NCBI GenBank assembly: GCA_963785075.1 | Contig: CAWATW010000006.1 | Location: 620,001 to 684,000, forward strand | Direction: 5' to 3' | From: JAOUGY01 sp963785075 | GTDB taxonomy: Bacteria; Actinomycetota; Acidimicrobiia; Spongiisociales; ZC4RG35 | Length of the DNA stretch: 64,000 nt | In this document: positions 42,764 to 52,260 of the stretch, one piece after another | Layout of the letters: the number at the start of each line of letters is the position of its first letter | Numbering within the stretch: position 1 is the stretch's first letter | The notes under the pieces: model-generated | Told to the model about the DNA's origin: nothing | The model's input: only the letters and a program-made list of their open reading frames with translations | Database searches by the model: none | Program-made: the position numbers and the translations under genes

Positions 42764-43949
42764 GTGAATCAATCCATCCATCCAAACACCGACACCGACT
42801 CGCCCGGCACCGAACCCGACTCACCGAGGGACGGGATCTGGGCGAGTCTGATCGGTTTTGCGTTTGTCGCCTCGATGGCACTGGCATACCGACCGACGCT
42901 CGACTCCGCCGAGAACATCGGACTCGCGCTCGTCGCCGTGGCTGGTGCTCGCCGGGATGGTGCTCGCCTGGTCCGGCCGAGCGCTCGCAGCGAGATCGGC
43001 GGGCATCTCGATCGCGATCGGAGGTTGGTACTTCCTGGCGGTTTCGGACGACCGATGGACGCTCCTCAGCTTCGCGTTCTACGGGCTGTGCTTCATCGTC
43101 GACTCGACTCGTCTCCGGGTCGGCGTGACGCTAGCCGGCATCGTCTCTGCGATCTGGCTCCTCGCCTCGCTTGGCGGGCCTGCGTGGACACTCGTGATTC
43201 CCGTCCTGGTCTTCGTCGGGTCATCGACGATCGCCTATGCGATCGAGCGAATCGGGCGGTTGACGGCCACACAGGCCGAGCTCATCAGACAACTCGAGTC
43301 GACGCGAGCGGACCTCGCGACCTCCGAGCGTTCACGGGGCGTCCTCGAAGAGCGCACCAGAATGGCCGGGGAGATCCACGACACACTCGCCCAAGGCTTC
43401 ACGTCCATCGTGCTGTTGGCTCGGTCCGGTAGGCGTGCGACGACGAACACCGAGGATGCACTCGCGTCCATCGAAGCGACGGCTCAGGAGAACCTCGACA
43501 CGGCGAGGCGTCTCGTCGAATCGAGTCGACCGGACGAGCTCCACGAGGTCTCCCTCCCCGATGCGCTCAGGCGACATCTCGACGTGTCGCTCCCCGATCA
43601 CGTCGGCGGTGCGCTGGAGATCGTCGGAACCCCGCTCTCCCTTCCGGGCTCTGTCGAGACCGTGCTGCTTCGCGCAGCGCAGGAAGGGATCCGCAACGCC
43701 TGCACGCACGCAGAACCGAATCGAGTCGACGTCACCTTGTCGTACCTCGAAGATGTGGTGACCCTCGGTGTCCGTGACGACGGCATCGGTCTCGAGGCGG
43801 GTGACGTGCACGACCGCGGCACGCTCACGGGCGGCCAGGGGCTGGCGACATTGACCCGCCGTGTCGAATCTCTCAGCGGACGCGTCAAGATGGAACGCGG
43901 CGAATCGCGCGGCTCGGTCCTCACCGTGCAACTCCCGGTGGTGCAATGA
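42764..43949 (+). pseudogene. NarL-type sensor histidine kinase, one frameshift
   Basis: GTG 42764 starts a membrane-sensor domain with several helices (GFAFVASMALAY, LVLAGMVLAWSGRAL, WLLASLGGPAWTLVIPVLVF). One extra base near 42940 breaks the frame in the first third. The C-terminal kinase core is intact: GEIHDTLAQGFTSIVLL carries the phosphorylated His of HisKA_3, and AAQEGIRNACTHAEPN plus DDGIGLEAG and GGQGLATLTRRVESL form the ATP lid. Repaired length is about 394 aa. The TGA overlaps the response-regulator start by four bases (43946-43949). Confidence 0.8.
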
Positions 43950-44578
43950 GCAGAACCATCAGAGTGGTGGTGGCCGACGACCATCCGATCGTGCGACAGG
44001 GCGTGGTCGCTCTGCTCCAGGACGAGCCGGACATCGAGGTCGTTGCCGATGTTGCCGACGGCCGCGCCGCCCTCTCGGCGGTGTTGGCAGAGGAGCCGGA
44101 CGTCGTCCTGATGGATCTCAGGATGCCCGAGATGGACGGTGTCGAAGCGACCAGGGCAGTGCGAGAGCGACGCCCCGACGTCGCCGTCCTCGTGGTGACC
44201 ACCTACGACACCGACGAGGCGATCGTCCGGGCGGTCGAAGCCGGCGCCGCCGGCTACATGCTGAAGGACTCCCCGACCGAGGACCTCGTCGACGCAGTGC
44301 GCCGGGCTGCCGCCGGCGAGACGGTGCTCGCACCACCGATCACCAAGCGCCTGGCCGAGCGAATACACAAGGTGTCACCCGACGCCCTCACGTCACGCGA
44401 GATCGATGTGCTGCGGGAAGTCGCCAACGGCAACACCAACGCCGAGATCGCCGAACGTCTCCACATCAGCGAAGCAACCGTGAAGACGCACTTGATCCAC
44501 GTCTACGACAAGCTCGCAGTCTCGGACCGCGCCGCGGCCGTGGCACGAGCGTATGAAAAGGGCTTCCTTTCGATCTAG
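43946..44578 (+). CDS. NarL/LuxR-family response regulator
   Basis: A 210-aa regulator. The receiver domain has the acidic pocket DDH at residues 11-13, the phosphorylated Asp57 (VVLMDLRMP) and the Lys in GYMLKDSP. A LuxR-type helix-turn-helix (LTSREIDVLREVANGNTNAE, ISEATVKTHLIHVYDKL) closes it. It is the partner of the kinase at 42764 and probably controls this membrane-protein operon. Confidence 0.9.
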   Translation: MSRTIRVVVADDHPIVRQGVVALLQDEPDIEVVADVADGRAALSAVLAEEPDVVLMDLRMPEMDGVEATRAVRERRPDVAVLVVTTYDTDEAIVRAVEAGAAGYMLKDSPTEDLVDAVRRAAAGETVLAPPITKRLAERIHKVSPDALTSREIDVLREVANGNTNAEIAERLHISEATVKTHLIHVYDKLAVSDRAAAVARAYEKGFLSI

Positions 44579-44597
44579 CGCTGCGTCAACAAACGTC

Positions 44598-44629
44598 TGC
44601 CGCGTTCAGGAACGTTCCCGGACGCGGCA
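44598..44629. terminator. Hairpin between two convergent response-regulator genes
   Basis: TGCCGCGT (44598-44605) pairs with ACGCGGCA (44622-44629), and the loop contains the palindrome GGAACGTTCC (44609-44618). It lies 20 bases after the stop of the rightward regulator and before the convergent one ending at 44848. The remaining 44630-44847 holds no recognised gene. Confidence 0.5.
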
Positions 44630-44847
44630 CTGGCGAGATCCCCACGGGCGCCGTCGACATTCGGGTGGATCGGAGGCATGTCGCGCTCGAGGCCGGGTGT
44701 ACTGCAGCGCGCAGCGGCTCGAGTTGCGTGAGCGCACGATCCACCGGGAACGCCGAGAAAGGTCCTCGTTTGGGGATGGTGGCGAGCAACGTGAGACGTC
44801 GTGAGACTGTCGCAGCACATCGTCATGCTCCGAGTCTGTGCGCTGTG

Positions 44848-45495
44848 CTATTGCCCTCGAAGCCACGTCACCACGGCGAGGACTCGCCGGTGATAGTCGT
44901 CCCCCGGCAGCAGGTCGAGCTTCTGGAAGATCGACCTCGTGTGGGTTTCCACGGTCTTGGGGCTCATGGAGAGCTCGTCTGCGATTCCCTGGTTGGTGCG
45001 CCCTTCGGCCATCGCCGCCAGCACTTCACGTTCCCGATCGGTGAGTGATTCCAGGGGAGATGACTGGCGACGTCGACCCAGCAGGCGCGCAACCAGGTCG
45101 GAGTCGACAACGGTCTCGCCCTCGTGGATTCTCCGTATCGCGTCCATGATCTCGGCGGGATCGGTGACGCGGTCTTTGAGCAGGTAGCCGACTCTCCCGC
45201 GGGTATCACGGAGCAGCTCGACGGCGTATTCGGTTTCGATGTGTTGGGATAGGACGAGAACTCCGACGTCGGGGAAGTCTGAGCGGATTCTGACTGCGGC
45301 TTCGATGCCCTCGGTCGTGTGGCTCGGTGGCATGCGGATGTCGACGATTGCCACGTCCGGTTGGTCTGCTTTGATCCTGCGAACCAGCGCATCGGCGTCT
45401 TCGACTTCCGCAGCAATCTCCACTCCGCTGTCCTCGAGAAGCCGGGCAAGTCCCTTCCTGAAGAGCACCGAGTCTTCAGCCAGTATCACTCGCAC
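44848..45495 (-). CDS. NarL/LuxR-family response regulator, kinase partner lost
   Basis: A 215-aa regulator from GTG 45495 (MRVILAEDSVLFRKG), after GAGGGCGAGG. The receiver domain has Asp52 (AIVDIRMPP) and the LLKDRVTDP Lys; the HTH is LTDREREVLAAMAEGRTNQG with SPKTVETHTRSIFQKL. The type is that of liaR-like regulators, usually made with an upstream kinase. Only the kinase's last 22 codons remain (45486-45554), overlapping this start by ten bases. Confidence 0.85.
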   Translation of the reverse strand: MRVILAEDSVLFRKGLARLLEDSGVEIAAEVEDADALVRRIKADQPDVAIVDIRMPPSHTTEGIEAAVRIRSDFPDVGVLVLSQHIETEYAVELLRDTRGRVGYLLKDRVTDPAEIMDAIRRIHEGETVVDSDLVARLLGRRRQSSPLESLTDREREVLAAMAEGRTNQGIADELSMSPKTVETHTRSIFQKLDLLPGDDYHRRVLAVVTWLRGQ

Positions 45496-45554
45496 GGCAG
45501 CCTCGCCCTCAGAGTCGTGCCCTGACCCGCCGAACTCACGATCTTCAGCTCCAT
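45486..45554 (-). pseudogene. Last 22 codons of a sensor histidine kinase
   Basis: In the frame ending at TGA 45486-45488 the residues VSSAGQGTTLRARLPCE match the invariant end of NarL-type kinases (a GxGTTLRAxLP motif). A stop lies just upstream, and the 165 bases to the tRNA terminator hold no more kinase sequence. The kinase has therefore been deleted up to its tail, leaving the response regulator orphaned. Confidence 0.6.
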
Positions 45555-45675
45555 CGACACCTACCAGCACGTCATGCCTGCCATGCAGACTGAAGCTGCC
45601 CGCGTCTTCGACATCTGGTCGCCGGCGGTCGGTAGGAAATCCGGTGGAAGTGACGGTAGAAGAACCTCAAGTACG

Positions 45676-45710
45676 GAAAAGCCCTGGTCGGCAGTTCGCT
45701 GACCAGGGCC
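45676..45710 (-). terminator. Rho-independent terminator of the initiator tRNA
   Basis: GCCCTGGTC (45681-45689) and GACCAGGGC (45701-45709) form a perfect 9-bp stem with an 11-base loop; read on the minus strand it is followed by TTTT. It lies just downstream of the tRNA gene and is the most classical terminator in the window. Confidence 0.75.
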
Positions 45711-45718
45711 TTCGTTCG

Positions 45719-45792
<74 letters not shown>

Positions 45793-45843
45793 TCGTGTTG
45801 AAGCCTGAATCTTACGGCCTCCAGCAGTCAATGCAATTCGGTA

Positions 45844-48828
45844 TCACCCGATGAACGGGGCCAGGTCGGGTGCCAGCGCCTCCCCGTCCCCTGCTGCGGC
45901 GTCGGCCAGTCTCTTCGCTTCGTCGAGGAAGGTGCGTGCCCGTTCGACCTGCTCCTGATATTCACCGAGATCACCCTCGGCGAGCGCAGTTTCTGCGTCG
46001 GCCAGCGCTTGCGCAGCCTGCGTGATGAGCTCATCGATGTCGTCTGGCAGCGGATCGTCCTCGGGCAGCGGATCGAGTTCGGTCGAACCGCCGCCTCCGC
46101 CTTCCGGCACACCGAAGTCTTCGCCCGGGGTTACTCCGAAGACCTGTGCCAGCGCCCCCTCGAGAGTCTCGGCCCATTCGATCCGGTTGCCGAAGACGAC
46201 AATCACTCGGCGGAACTCGGGGATTCCGCCGCCGGCTCCCTCGGCCTCGAGATACACGGGCTGGACGTACAGGATCGACTCTTCGATGGGCAGCACCAGC
46301 ATGTCGCCGAGCAGCACGTTCGAACCCTGGCCCCTCCACAGGGTGAACTGAGCAGAGATCTCGTCGTCCTGGTCGATCCGCTGCCCCACCTGACCGGTTC
46401 CGTCGACCTGCGCACCGCGAGGGAGTCGGTACTCGATGAGATCGCCATACCTGCCGGGAGTGGAGTCGGCGACGAGGAACGACGTCATGTTCGGACGGTT
46501 GAGCGCGTTGAACGGCTGCATCAGCACATACGACAGCTCGTTGGAATCGTCACCGGGAAGGTCGACCGTGAGGTAGAGCGGCAGGAAGCCGGGGTCGGTG
46601 CGGGTGACGCCATCTGCCGCCGTCGAGTCGCCCCACAGCAGCCGGGCCCCTGTCCGAAGCATCGTGGACGGATCCGGCGGGATCGACCAGTCGTCGACAC
46701 CGGTGAAGAACTCGTCGACGTTGGTCACGTGATAGTCGAGATAACGCTGCGACTGGAGGGTGAACATGTCCTGCGGGTACCGCAGGTGCTCCACCAGTTG
46801 GGCCGGCATCTCCGACTCGTCGAGGAAGACGTTCGGGTAGGCGTCGGCCCACGATTCGATGATCGGATCCGACAGGGCATCATCGGTGATGTAGAAACGC
46901 ACGGTGCCGTCGTAGGCGTCGACGGTGGCCTTGACCGAGTTCCTGATGTAGTTGGGACCGCGCTGGGGCAGACCGGTGACCCGCGGCAGTCGCTGGCTGT
47001 CGTCGAATGTCCACGGCTGGCTGTATGGGTACTGAGACGAAATCGTGTACATGTCGACGACGTACACGAGCCTGCCGTCGACCAGAACCGGATAGGGATC
47101 GGAGTCGGTGGCCAGGAACGGAGTGATGTTCTCGACGATTCCTCGAACATTCCGCTCCATGAGCACCGCGGAATCCTCCCGGAGCTCGGCCGAGATCAAG
47201 ATGTTGAGATCGCGGAAGCGCAGCGCGAACGCCAATCGCCGGAAGATCGATCCCAGCTCGATTCCCGCCGCACCGTCGTACTCCGAACTGCTGTAGGAGG
47301 CGGCGAGCGGGAAGTCTGCCTCTTGAGGCGCCTGCCCGGTGCGGACGATGACGTACTGGTCGGTGCTGTACGACTCTCCGAAGTAGACCCGGGTCTGCGA
47401 GTCCTCGTCGCTCACGGGGAGGTCGTCGGGGATCTCGGACTGTGGCGGAACGTTTCGTATCCACAGCCGTGGCTGGCCATCGGATTCGACCACGTTGGCG
47501 GGGCTCAAGACCATGCCAAAGCCGTGGGTGTAGATGAGGCGGATCGTCTGCCAGTTGCGCTCCGGGTATCCGTTCTCGTCGAGCTCACGGGCCGCGACCA
47601 TCACCTGCCGGGTGACACCATCGATCTGATACCGGTCGGTGTCGACGAAATCCACCCGGTAGTACGGAGCGAGCTCCTGGAGATTCTGATAGGTCCGGGT
47701 GAGCACGTCGGGATCCCACAGCCGGAGGTTCGACACCGTGAGCTCATTGTCCTGGGTGACCATCTCATAGGTGAGATCGCCGTTGGCGGCGAAATCCCGC
47801 TGCTCCACCGAGTCGATCCCGTATGCGGCGCGTGTCGCCTCGATGCTGCGGTCGATGTACGGACGCTCGCGCTCGAGCGGGCCCGGATCGACTCGGAACC
47901 GCTGAACCAGCGAGGGGTACAAGGTGCCGGCAGCCACCGAAACGAAGAGCCAGGCGCCGATGGAAACCAGGGCCAGGGTCCAACCGGGGCGGCGGATGTT
48001 GAGAAGGAACAACACGGCCGCGGCCAACGAGACGAGGATCAACAACTGAATGGCGGGCAGTCGGGCGTTGAGGTCGGTGAAGCCGGCCCCGAAGAAGCTG
48101 TCGTGTGACTCGAACAGAAGCTCGTAGCGGTCGATCCAGTACCCCACCGCTCGCAGAACGGCGAGCAGGGCCGCGAGGCCAGACAGATGCGCCTTCACCC
48201 CGCCCCGGACGGTGGGGCGAGAACCTCGCTGGATGCGGATTCCACCGTTGAGGTAGTGGTATGCGATCACGAAGATCGTGACCAGCGCCACCACGTTGAA
48301 CGCCCAGTTGGCCAGCGTCGACCAGAACGGAAGGCGGAAGATGTAGAAGCTCAGATCGGTGCCGAACTGCGGATCGTCGATCCCGAACGACGTCGGGTTG
48401 ACGAATTGAAGGAATTGGGTTCGCCAGTCGGCGACGGCAACGCCGAGGAGGAGTGCGAATGCTGCGGCCACGGCCGGCCGCAACCACTTCGTACGAGGGC
48501 CCGACCAGTCTCGAAAACGCTCGATGAGCTCCTCTTCTTCGGTGAGCTCCATCCCGTCGAGCCCCGGCGACACCCGATCGGCGATCATCAGGTTGGCGTA
48601 CACGAACGCGAAGACCACCAAGACACCGGCCGCCCCCAGACCGAAGCTGGTGACGACGTTGGTGCGCCACACCGACGTGTAGCCCACCGAATCGAACCAC
48701 AGGTAGTCCGTCCAGACGGCGGACAACGCGGTGAGCAAGACGTAGGCGGCGGCCAGTCCCGCAGCTACATAGACGAGCCCGCGCCGCCGCTCTTGTGACT
48801 TGAAGCCCTCAGGTGATCTGGGAAACAT
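45844..48828 (-). CDS. UPF0182 (COG1615) large membrane protein
   Basis: A 994-aa protein from ATG 48828. About seven membrane helices fill the first 300 residues (GLVYVAAGLAAAYVLLTALS, FGLGAAGVLVVFAFVYANLM and others), followed by a large extracytoplasmic region with ELAPYYRVDFVDTDRYQIDG, IYTHGFGMVLSPANVV and YVLMQPFNALNRPNMTSFLV, all typical of the actinobacterial/cyanobacterial UPF0182 family. The C-terminus is acidic and helical (LADAETALAEGDLGEYQEQV). The function is unknown in the family. Full length, no frame break. Confidence 0.9.
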   Translation of the reverse strand: MFPRSPEGFKSQERRRGLVYVAAGLAAAYVLLTALSAVWTDYLWFDSVGYTSVWRTNVVTSFGLGAAGVLVVFAFVYANLMIADRVSPGLDGMELTEEEELIERFRDWSGPRTKWLRPAVAAAFALLLGVAVADWRTQFLQFVNPTSFGIDDPQFGTDLSFYIFRLPFWSTLANWAFNVVALVTIFVIAYHYLNGGIRIQRGSRPTVRGGVKAHLSGLAALLAVLRAVGYWIDRYELLFESHDSFFGAGFTDLNARLPAIQLLILVSLAAAVLFLLNIRRPGWTLALVSIGAWLFVSVAAGTLYPSLVQRFRVDPGPLERERPYIDRSIEATRAAYGIDSVEQRDFAANGDLTYEMVTQDNELTVSNLRLWDPDVLTRTYQNLQELAPYYRVDFVDTDRYQIDGVTRQVMVAARELDENGYPERNWQTIRLIYTHGFGMVLSPANVVESDGQPRLWIRNVPPQSEIPDDLPVSDEDSQTRVYFGESYSTDQYVIVRTGQAPQEADFPLAASYSSSEYDGAAGIELGSIFRRLAFALRFRDLNILISAELREDSAVLMERNVRGIVENITPFLATDSDPYPVLVDGRLVYVVDMYTISSQYPYSQPWTFDDSQRLPRVTGLPQRGPNYIRNSVKATVDAYDGTVRFYITDDALSDPIIESWADAYPNVFLDESEMPAQLVEHLRYPQDMFTLQSQRYLDYHVTNVDEFFTGVDDWSIPPDPSTMLRTGARLLWGDSTAADGVTRTDPGFLPLYLTVDLPGDDSNELSYVLMQPFNALNRPNMTSFLVADSTPGRYGDLIEYRLPRGAQVDGTGQVGQRIDQDDEISAQFTLWRGQGSNVLLGDMLVLPIEESILYVQPVYLEAEGAGGGIPEFRRVIVVFGNRIEWAETLEGALAQVFGVTPGEDFGVPEGGGGGSTELDPLPEDDPLPDDIDELITQAAQALADAETALAEGDLGEYQEQVERARTFLDEAKRLADAAAGDGEALAPDLAPFIG

Positions 48829-48840
48829 GACGTCGCCATC

Positions 48841-51180
48841 CTACGGGCGTCGGAGACACATCGCGACCCGTGGCCAAACCGCTACGGCCCCAGAGTGCAT
48901 TCGCATCCCGGGATGAGCGGGTGGGATCAGCCCTTCGGGCCGCTCCTCGCCGGCGGCGCGACACGTGGCGCATCCGCGACCCGCCACCTTCCAGCCCAGA
49001 TCGGTCATCTCACCCAGCTCGAGCGACCGGACCAGACCCTGGTGATAGGCAGCGAGCGACAGGTCCCGAACTCTTCGCTCGGCCTGGTCGGTTCTCCAGC
49101 CGCGGAACACGCGAGACAGCGACGCACCGAGCTGCCGAGCCCCCTGCCCGGCGCCTCTTCCCTCGTGAACCACCTGCTCCAATTCGTGGGTCAGCGTGAT
49201 GGCGAACTCATCGGCGACGTCGTCGCGAGGGGTGGCCGGTCGCGCCACCCTGCCACCAAGGATCTCTTCGGCAGCGGTGTGCCCCGCTCCGAAGGATTCG
49301 GCGAACAGAACCACCAGGTCGGCCCGCACGCGATCCCGGACGGCCTCCACGCTCGGCTCCCAACCGGATTCGTCCAAACGGATCTCTTCGAGAGCAACGT
49401 TCTGAGCCTCGGTGAGTTGCCGCTTGAGGTTGCGCAATGCACGATTGCCGACCGGAAGCAGCAATCGGTCACGCACCTCGAAGGGGTCCACCACCGAGGC
49501 GGTGAGACGGCGAGTGACCATCGACTCCACGTCGTCGGGAACGCGATCGTCGGTGGGCCGGCCGGAGGGGGGGTCGACCCGCAACCGATCGAACAACCCT
49601 GCGACCTCTCCGAACAACTGCTGTTGAGAGTCCCCACCCGCCTTCTCGTCCTCGACGGGGACATCGGGCTCATCGTCGGACGCCGTGTCGAGCGTGGGTT
49701 CGGACCGGGCCGACACCGATGATGCGTGCGGCTCCACATCGGGCGCGCCAACTTCTGAATCGGCCGTCGGGACCTCGCCGCTATCTCGGGCGTCGTCGAC
49801 CGGGTGTGCAGGCTCGACCTCGTCGAGGTCACCCACCACCTCGGCCGGGGGTGGCACCACCGGTTCGGCGGGCTTCAGGGCGTCCTCCATCCCGTCACCC
49901 TCAGCCGTATCGATCGCTCCGTCCTCCATCTCATCCTCGAGCGACGCCGGCTCTGGTTCTTCGTGGGTGGTGGGTTCGGCGTCATCGACGACCGACTCCG
50001 CCGGCTCGTCCTCGGCGTCCTCAGACCGGCCCGGCTCATCGTCGACCGGTTCCTCGGCGGGAGGTTCGTCGGGCACATGGCGAATGGGCGCCCGGCCGCC
50101 GGACGCACGTTCGACGAGTTTGACCGTGGTGCTCTCTTCCTCACGCTGATCGAGCAGAGGGTCGGGTTCCTCGGCCGCCTCGTCCTCGTCGGGTGCATCG
50201 GGGTCGAGTCCGGCTTTGATCCGGGCGAACTGCCTACCCGACAGCACCTTGACCTCGGGCTGGGGCGGCTGCGCCGTGATCTCGGTCTCGCCGGCTGCTT
50301 CCCCCGGCTTGGACGGCCGCACCACACGCACGGTCTCGCCGGGAGTCCAATTCTCGTCGTGCTCGGCGTCAGCAGCGGAGCCCGGGGTGGGTGCCGGGCT
50401 GTCCTTGGTGACGACTTTGCCAATCGCTTCGGTCGACGGCGACAGACCGAGGCGTTCGCGGCGTTGATCGAGCGCATCTTCCACCTGTGTGAGGGTGGCT
50501 CTCACCGACTCCAACTCCCCCAACAGCTCCTGACGGCGCTTCTCCAGTGCGAGCGTGCGCTCCTCCGCGGCCTCCGACTGTTTCATCGCCTCATCGATCA
50601 GATCGTCGTGGCGGGCCTTTGCGGTGGCGCTCAGACGCTCCGCTTCCATACGCGCCGCCCGCACCACGTCCTCGGCCTCACGGCGGGAGGCCGCCTGCAT
50701 CCGATGTGCCTCGCGCTCGGCCTCCCCAAGAACGCGCAACGCCTCTTTCTTGGCCTCTTCGACCACACGATTGGCTTCGGCCTGGCACTGGTTCAGAAGC
50801 TGCTCAGACATCGTCCATGCGTCCGACCGAAGTGCCTCGGCGTCGAGGGCAGCGCTGGAGCGTTGGTTCTCGGCTTCGGCCACCGCTTCCGATCGCCACC
50901 GGGTGGCATCGGCCGAGGCACGCTCGCGCATGGAATCCGCAGCCTCGTGCGCCGCCTCGAGCACGGCTCCGACCTCGGAGGTGACTGCATCGATCTCAGC
51001 CCTCACATCGGATGTCGGCGCCTCGGACGAGCGATTCACGATCCGGTCGCGTTCCTCCAACAGGCCGGCGAGCCCGGCCGCCACCTCTGAGAGGAACGAC
51101 CGAACTTCGGTGGTCTCGTAGCCGCGGAAGCCGGTTCGGAACTCCCGCCTGGCGACGTCATCGGGTGTCAGGTCGGGCAT
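48841..51180 (-). CDS. DivIVA/Wag31-like protein with long coiled coil and C-terminal cysteine/His domain
   Basis: A 779-aa protein from ATG 51180. Residues 1-37 are a DivIVA domain (LTPDDVARREFRTGFRGY, the F17-R18-like tip). A coiled coil rich in Ala/Glu/Arg extends to about 250, then a very acidic, low-complexity linker to about 540. The last about 230 residues are a separate folded domain (VVDPFEVRDRLLLPVGNRAL, DVADEFAITLTHELEQVVHE) ending in CATCRAAGEERPEGLIPPAH and PGM, a pattern like the CxxC...PPxHPxC tail of Mu F-type phage head proteins. DivIVA domains bind curved membrane at poles and septa. The C-terminal fusion is unusual. Confidence 0.75.
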   Translation of the reverse strand: MPDLTPDDVARREFRTGFRGYETTEVRSFLSEVAAGLAGLLEERDRIVNRSSEAPTSDVRAEIDAVTSEVGAVLEAAHEAADSMRERASADATRWRSEAVAEAENQRSSAALDAEALRSDAWTMSEQLLNQCQAEANRVVEEAKKEALRVLGEAEREAHRMQAASRREAEDVVRAARMEAERLSATAKARHDDLIDEAMKQSEAAEERTLALEKRRQELLGELESVRATLTQVEDALDQRRERLGLSPSTEAIGKVVTKDSPAPTPGSAADAEHDENWTPGETVRVVRPSKPGEAAGETEITAQPPQPEVKVLSGRQFARIKAGLDPDAPDEDEAAEEPDPLLDQREEESTTVKLVERASGGRAPIRHVPDEPPAEEPVDDEPGRSEDAEDEPAESVVDDAEPTTHEEPEPASLEDEMEDGAIDTAEGDGMEDALKPAEPVVPPPAEVVGDLDEVEPAHPVDDARDSGEVPTADSEVGAPDVEPHASSVSARSEPTLDTASDDEPDVPVEDEKAGGDSQQQLFGEVAGLFDRLRVDPPSGRPTDDRVPDDVESMVTRRLTASVVDPFEVRDRLLLPVGNRALRNLKRQLTEAQNVALEEIRLDESGWEPSVEAVRDRVRADLVVLFAESFGAGHTAAEEILGGRVARPATPRDDVADEFAITLTHELEQVVHEGRGAGQGARQLGASLSRVFRGWRTDQAERRVRDLSLAAYHQGLVRSLELGEMTDLGWKVAGRGCATCRAAGEERPEGLIPPAHPGMRMHSGAVAVWPRVAMCLRRP

Positions 51181-51243
51181 CAGACCAAGATACCGTGCCT
51201 GGCAACGAGTGCCCGGCAATCCGACGGCATGCGCCGGAAGACC

Positions 51244-52260
51244 TCAGGTCTCGGGAAGGCCGTTGAGAAACGAGAGCGCCTCGTCGACCGAGGCGATCGA
51301 CACGATCTGGATGTCGTCCGCCGGGGCGGTCAGCGCATCGTCGTAGTTGCTGGCCGGAACCAACAGGATCTCGGCTCCCGCCGCCTCGGCTGCAACGACC
51401 TTTTGTCGGATGCCGCCGATACCGCCCACCGAGCCGTCGGGGGCGATGGTCCCGGTTCCGGCAACCACGTGGCCATGGGTCAACTCCCCCGGCGTGAGGA
51501 TGTCGATGATCCCCAACGTGTACATGAGACCGGCCGATGGCCCTCCCACGTTGGACGAGTTGATGTCTACGGGATACTCGGGGTTCACGGTCTGCGCGAG
51601 AATCCCTACCAGCGGCCGCTCGGGATCGTCTTCGGCGCTCGTCAGCTCGATCTCGACGTCCATGGATACGCCTGCGCGGAGGATCGTGAGCGGAACTGCG
51701 TCCCCAGGCGAGTTGTCGGCGAGTTCGGCTCCGATGTCCTGAGCGACGTTCACCGGAACACCCTCGACGGAGGTGATGATGTCTCCCGGTTCGAGGACGG
51801 CAGCTGCGGGCGCCCCTTCGAGCAGTTCCATCACCGCCACGCCATCGGACCCGATGAGCCCCTCCTCACCGATCCGTTCGAGCGCAACGGCGATGGCGTT
51901 CTCCTTCGACTGGTCCATCGCCTGGAGGTTGCGCTCCCGATACTCCTCGTCGGACTCCTCGGGTGAACGAAGCCGCTCCTGACGCAGCAGGTCGACCGTG
52001 GGATCCACCGCCGCCGCCAGCATCTCGTACGCATTCACCCCCTGCAACGACACGGTGAGCATCATGAGCTCGCCACCCGGTGGGTAGACGTCGACGTCGT
52101 CCAGAACCGAGACGTTGTCCGTGACACTCGACACCGGACCTGCCGAGAGGGCGAAGTACGGAAACTCGACGGACCACGCCGCGACCGCAACGCCGGCGAA
52201 CATCGCCAGCAGAGTGAAGGCGAGCCCCAGCCAACGTGGGGCACGAGCGGGATGATCCAT
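51244..52260 (-). CDS. PDZ/Lon-type (S16) serine protease, YlbL-like
   Basis: A 338-aa protein from ATG 52260. An N-terminal membrane anchor (WLGLAFTLLAMFAGVAVAAW) leads to an extracytoplasmic PDZ domain (about 140-210, APAAAVLEPGDIITSVEGVP) and a Lon-type protease domain. The catalytic dyad is Ser242 (GGPSAGLM) and Lys287 (GIRQKV). This architecture is standard in actinobacteria and Bacillus YlbL. It is read after BioY's divergent start and lies 63 bases before the DivIVA-like start. Confidence 0.9.
   Translation of the reverse strand: MDHPARAPRWLGLAFTLLAMFAGVAVAAWSVEFPYFALSAGPVSSVTDNVSVLDDVDVYPPGGELMMLTVSLQGVNAYEMLAAAVDPTVDLLRQERLRSPEESDEEYRERNLQAMDQSKENAIAVALERIGEEGLIGSDGVAVMELLEGAPAAAVLEPGDIITSVEGVPVNVAQDIGAELADNSPGDAVPLTILRAGVSMDVEIELTSAEDDPERPLVGILAQTVNPEYPVDINSSNVGGPSAGLMYTLGIIDILTPGELTHGHVVAGTGTIAPDGSVGGIGGIRQKVVAAEAAGAEILLVPASNYDDALTAPADDIQIVSIASVDEALSFLNGLPET

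Noticed and set aside
3139..42940. Programmed frameshifting as explanation of the many +1 breaks
   Set aside because: The sites share no slippery heptamer or stop-codon context, fall in unrelated enzyme families, and include minus-one cases; error or decay is simpler.
46009..48108. A 699-codon open frame opposite the UPF0182 gene
   Set aside because: The minus-strand protein has clear family motifs; the plus-strand text is low-complexity Val/Asp/Arg and is a shadow.
48841..51180. A prophage, because of the Mu F-like tail
   Set aside because: No other phage gene lies nearby; the neighbours are conserved actinobacterial core genes.
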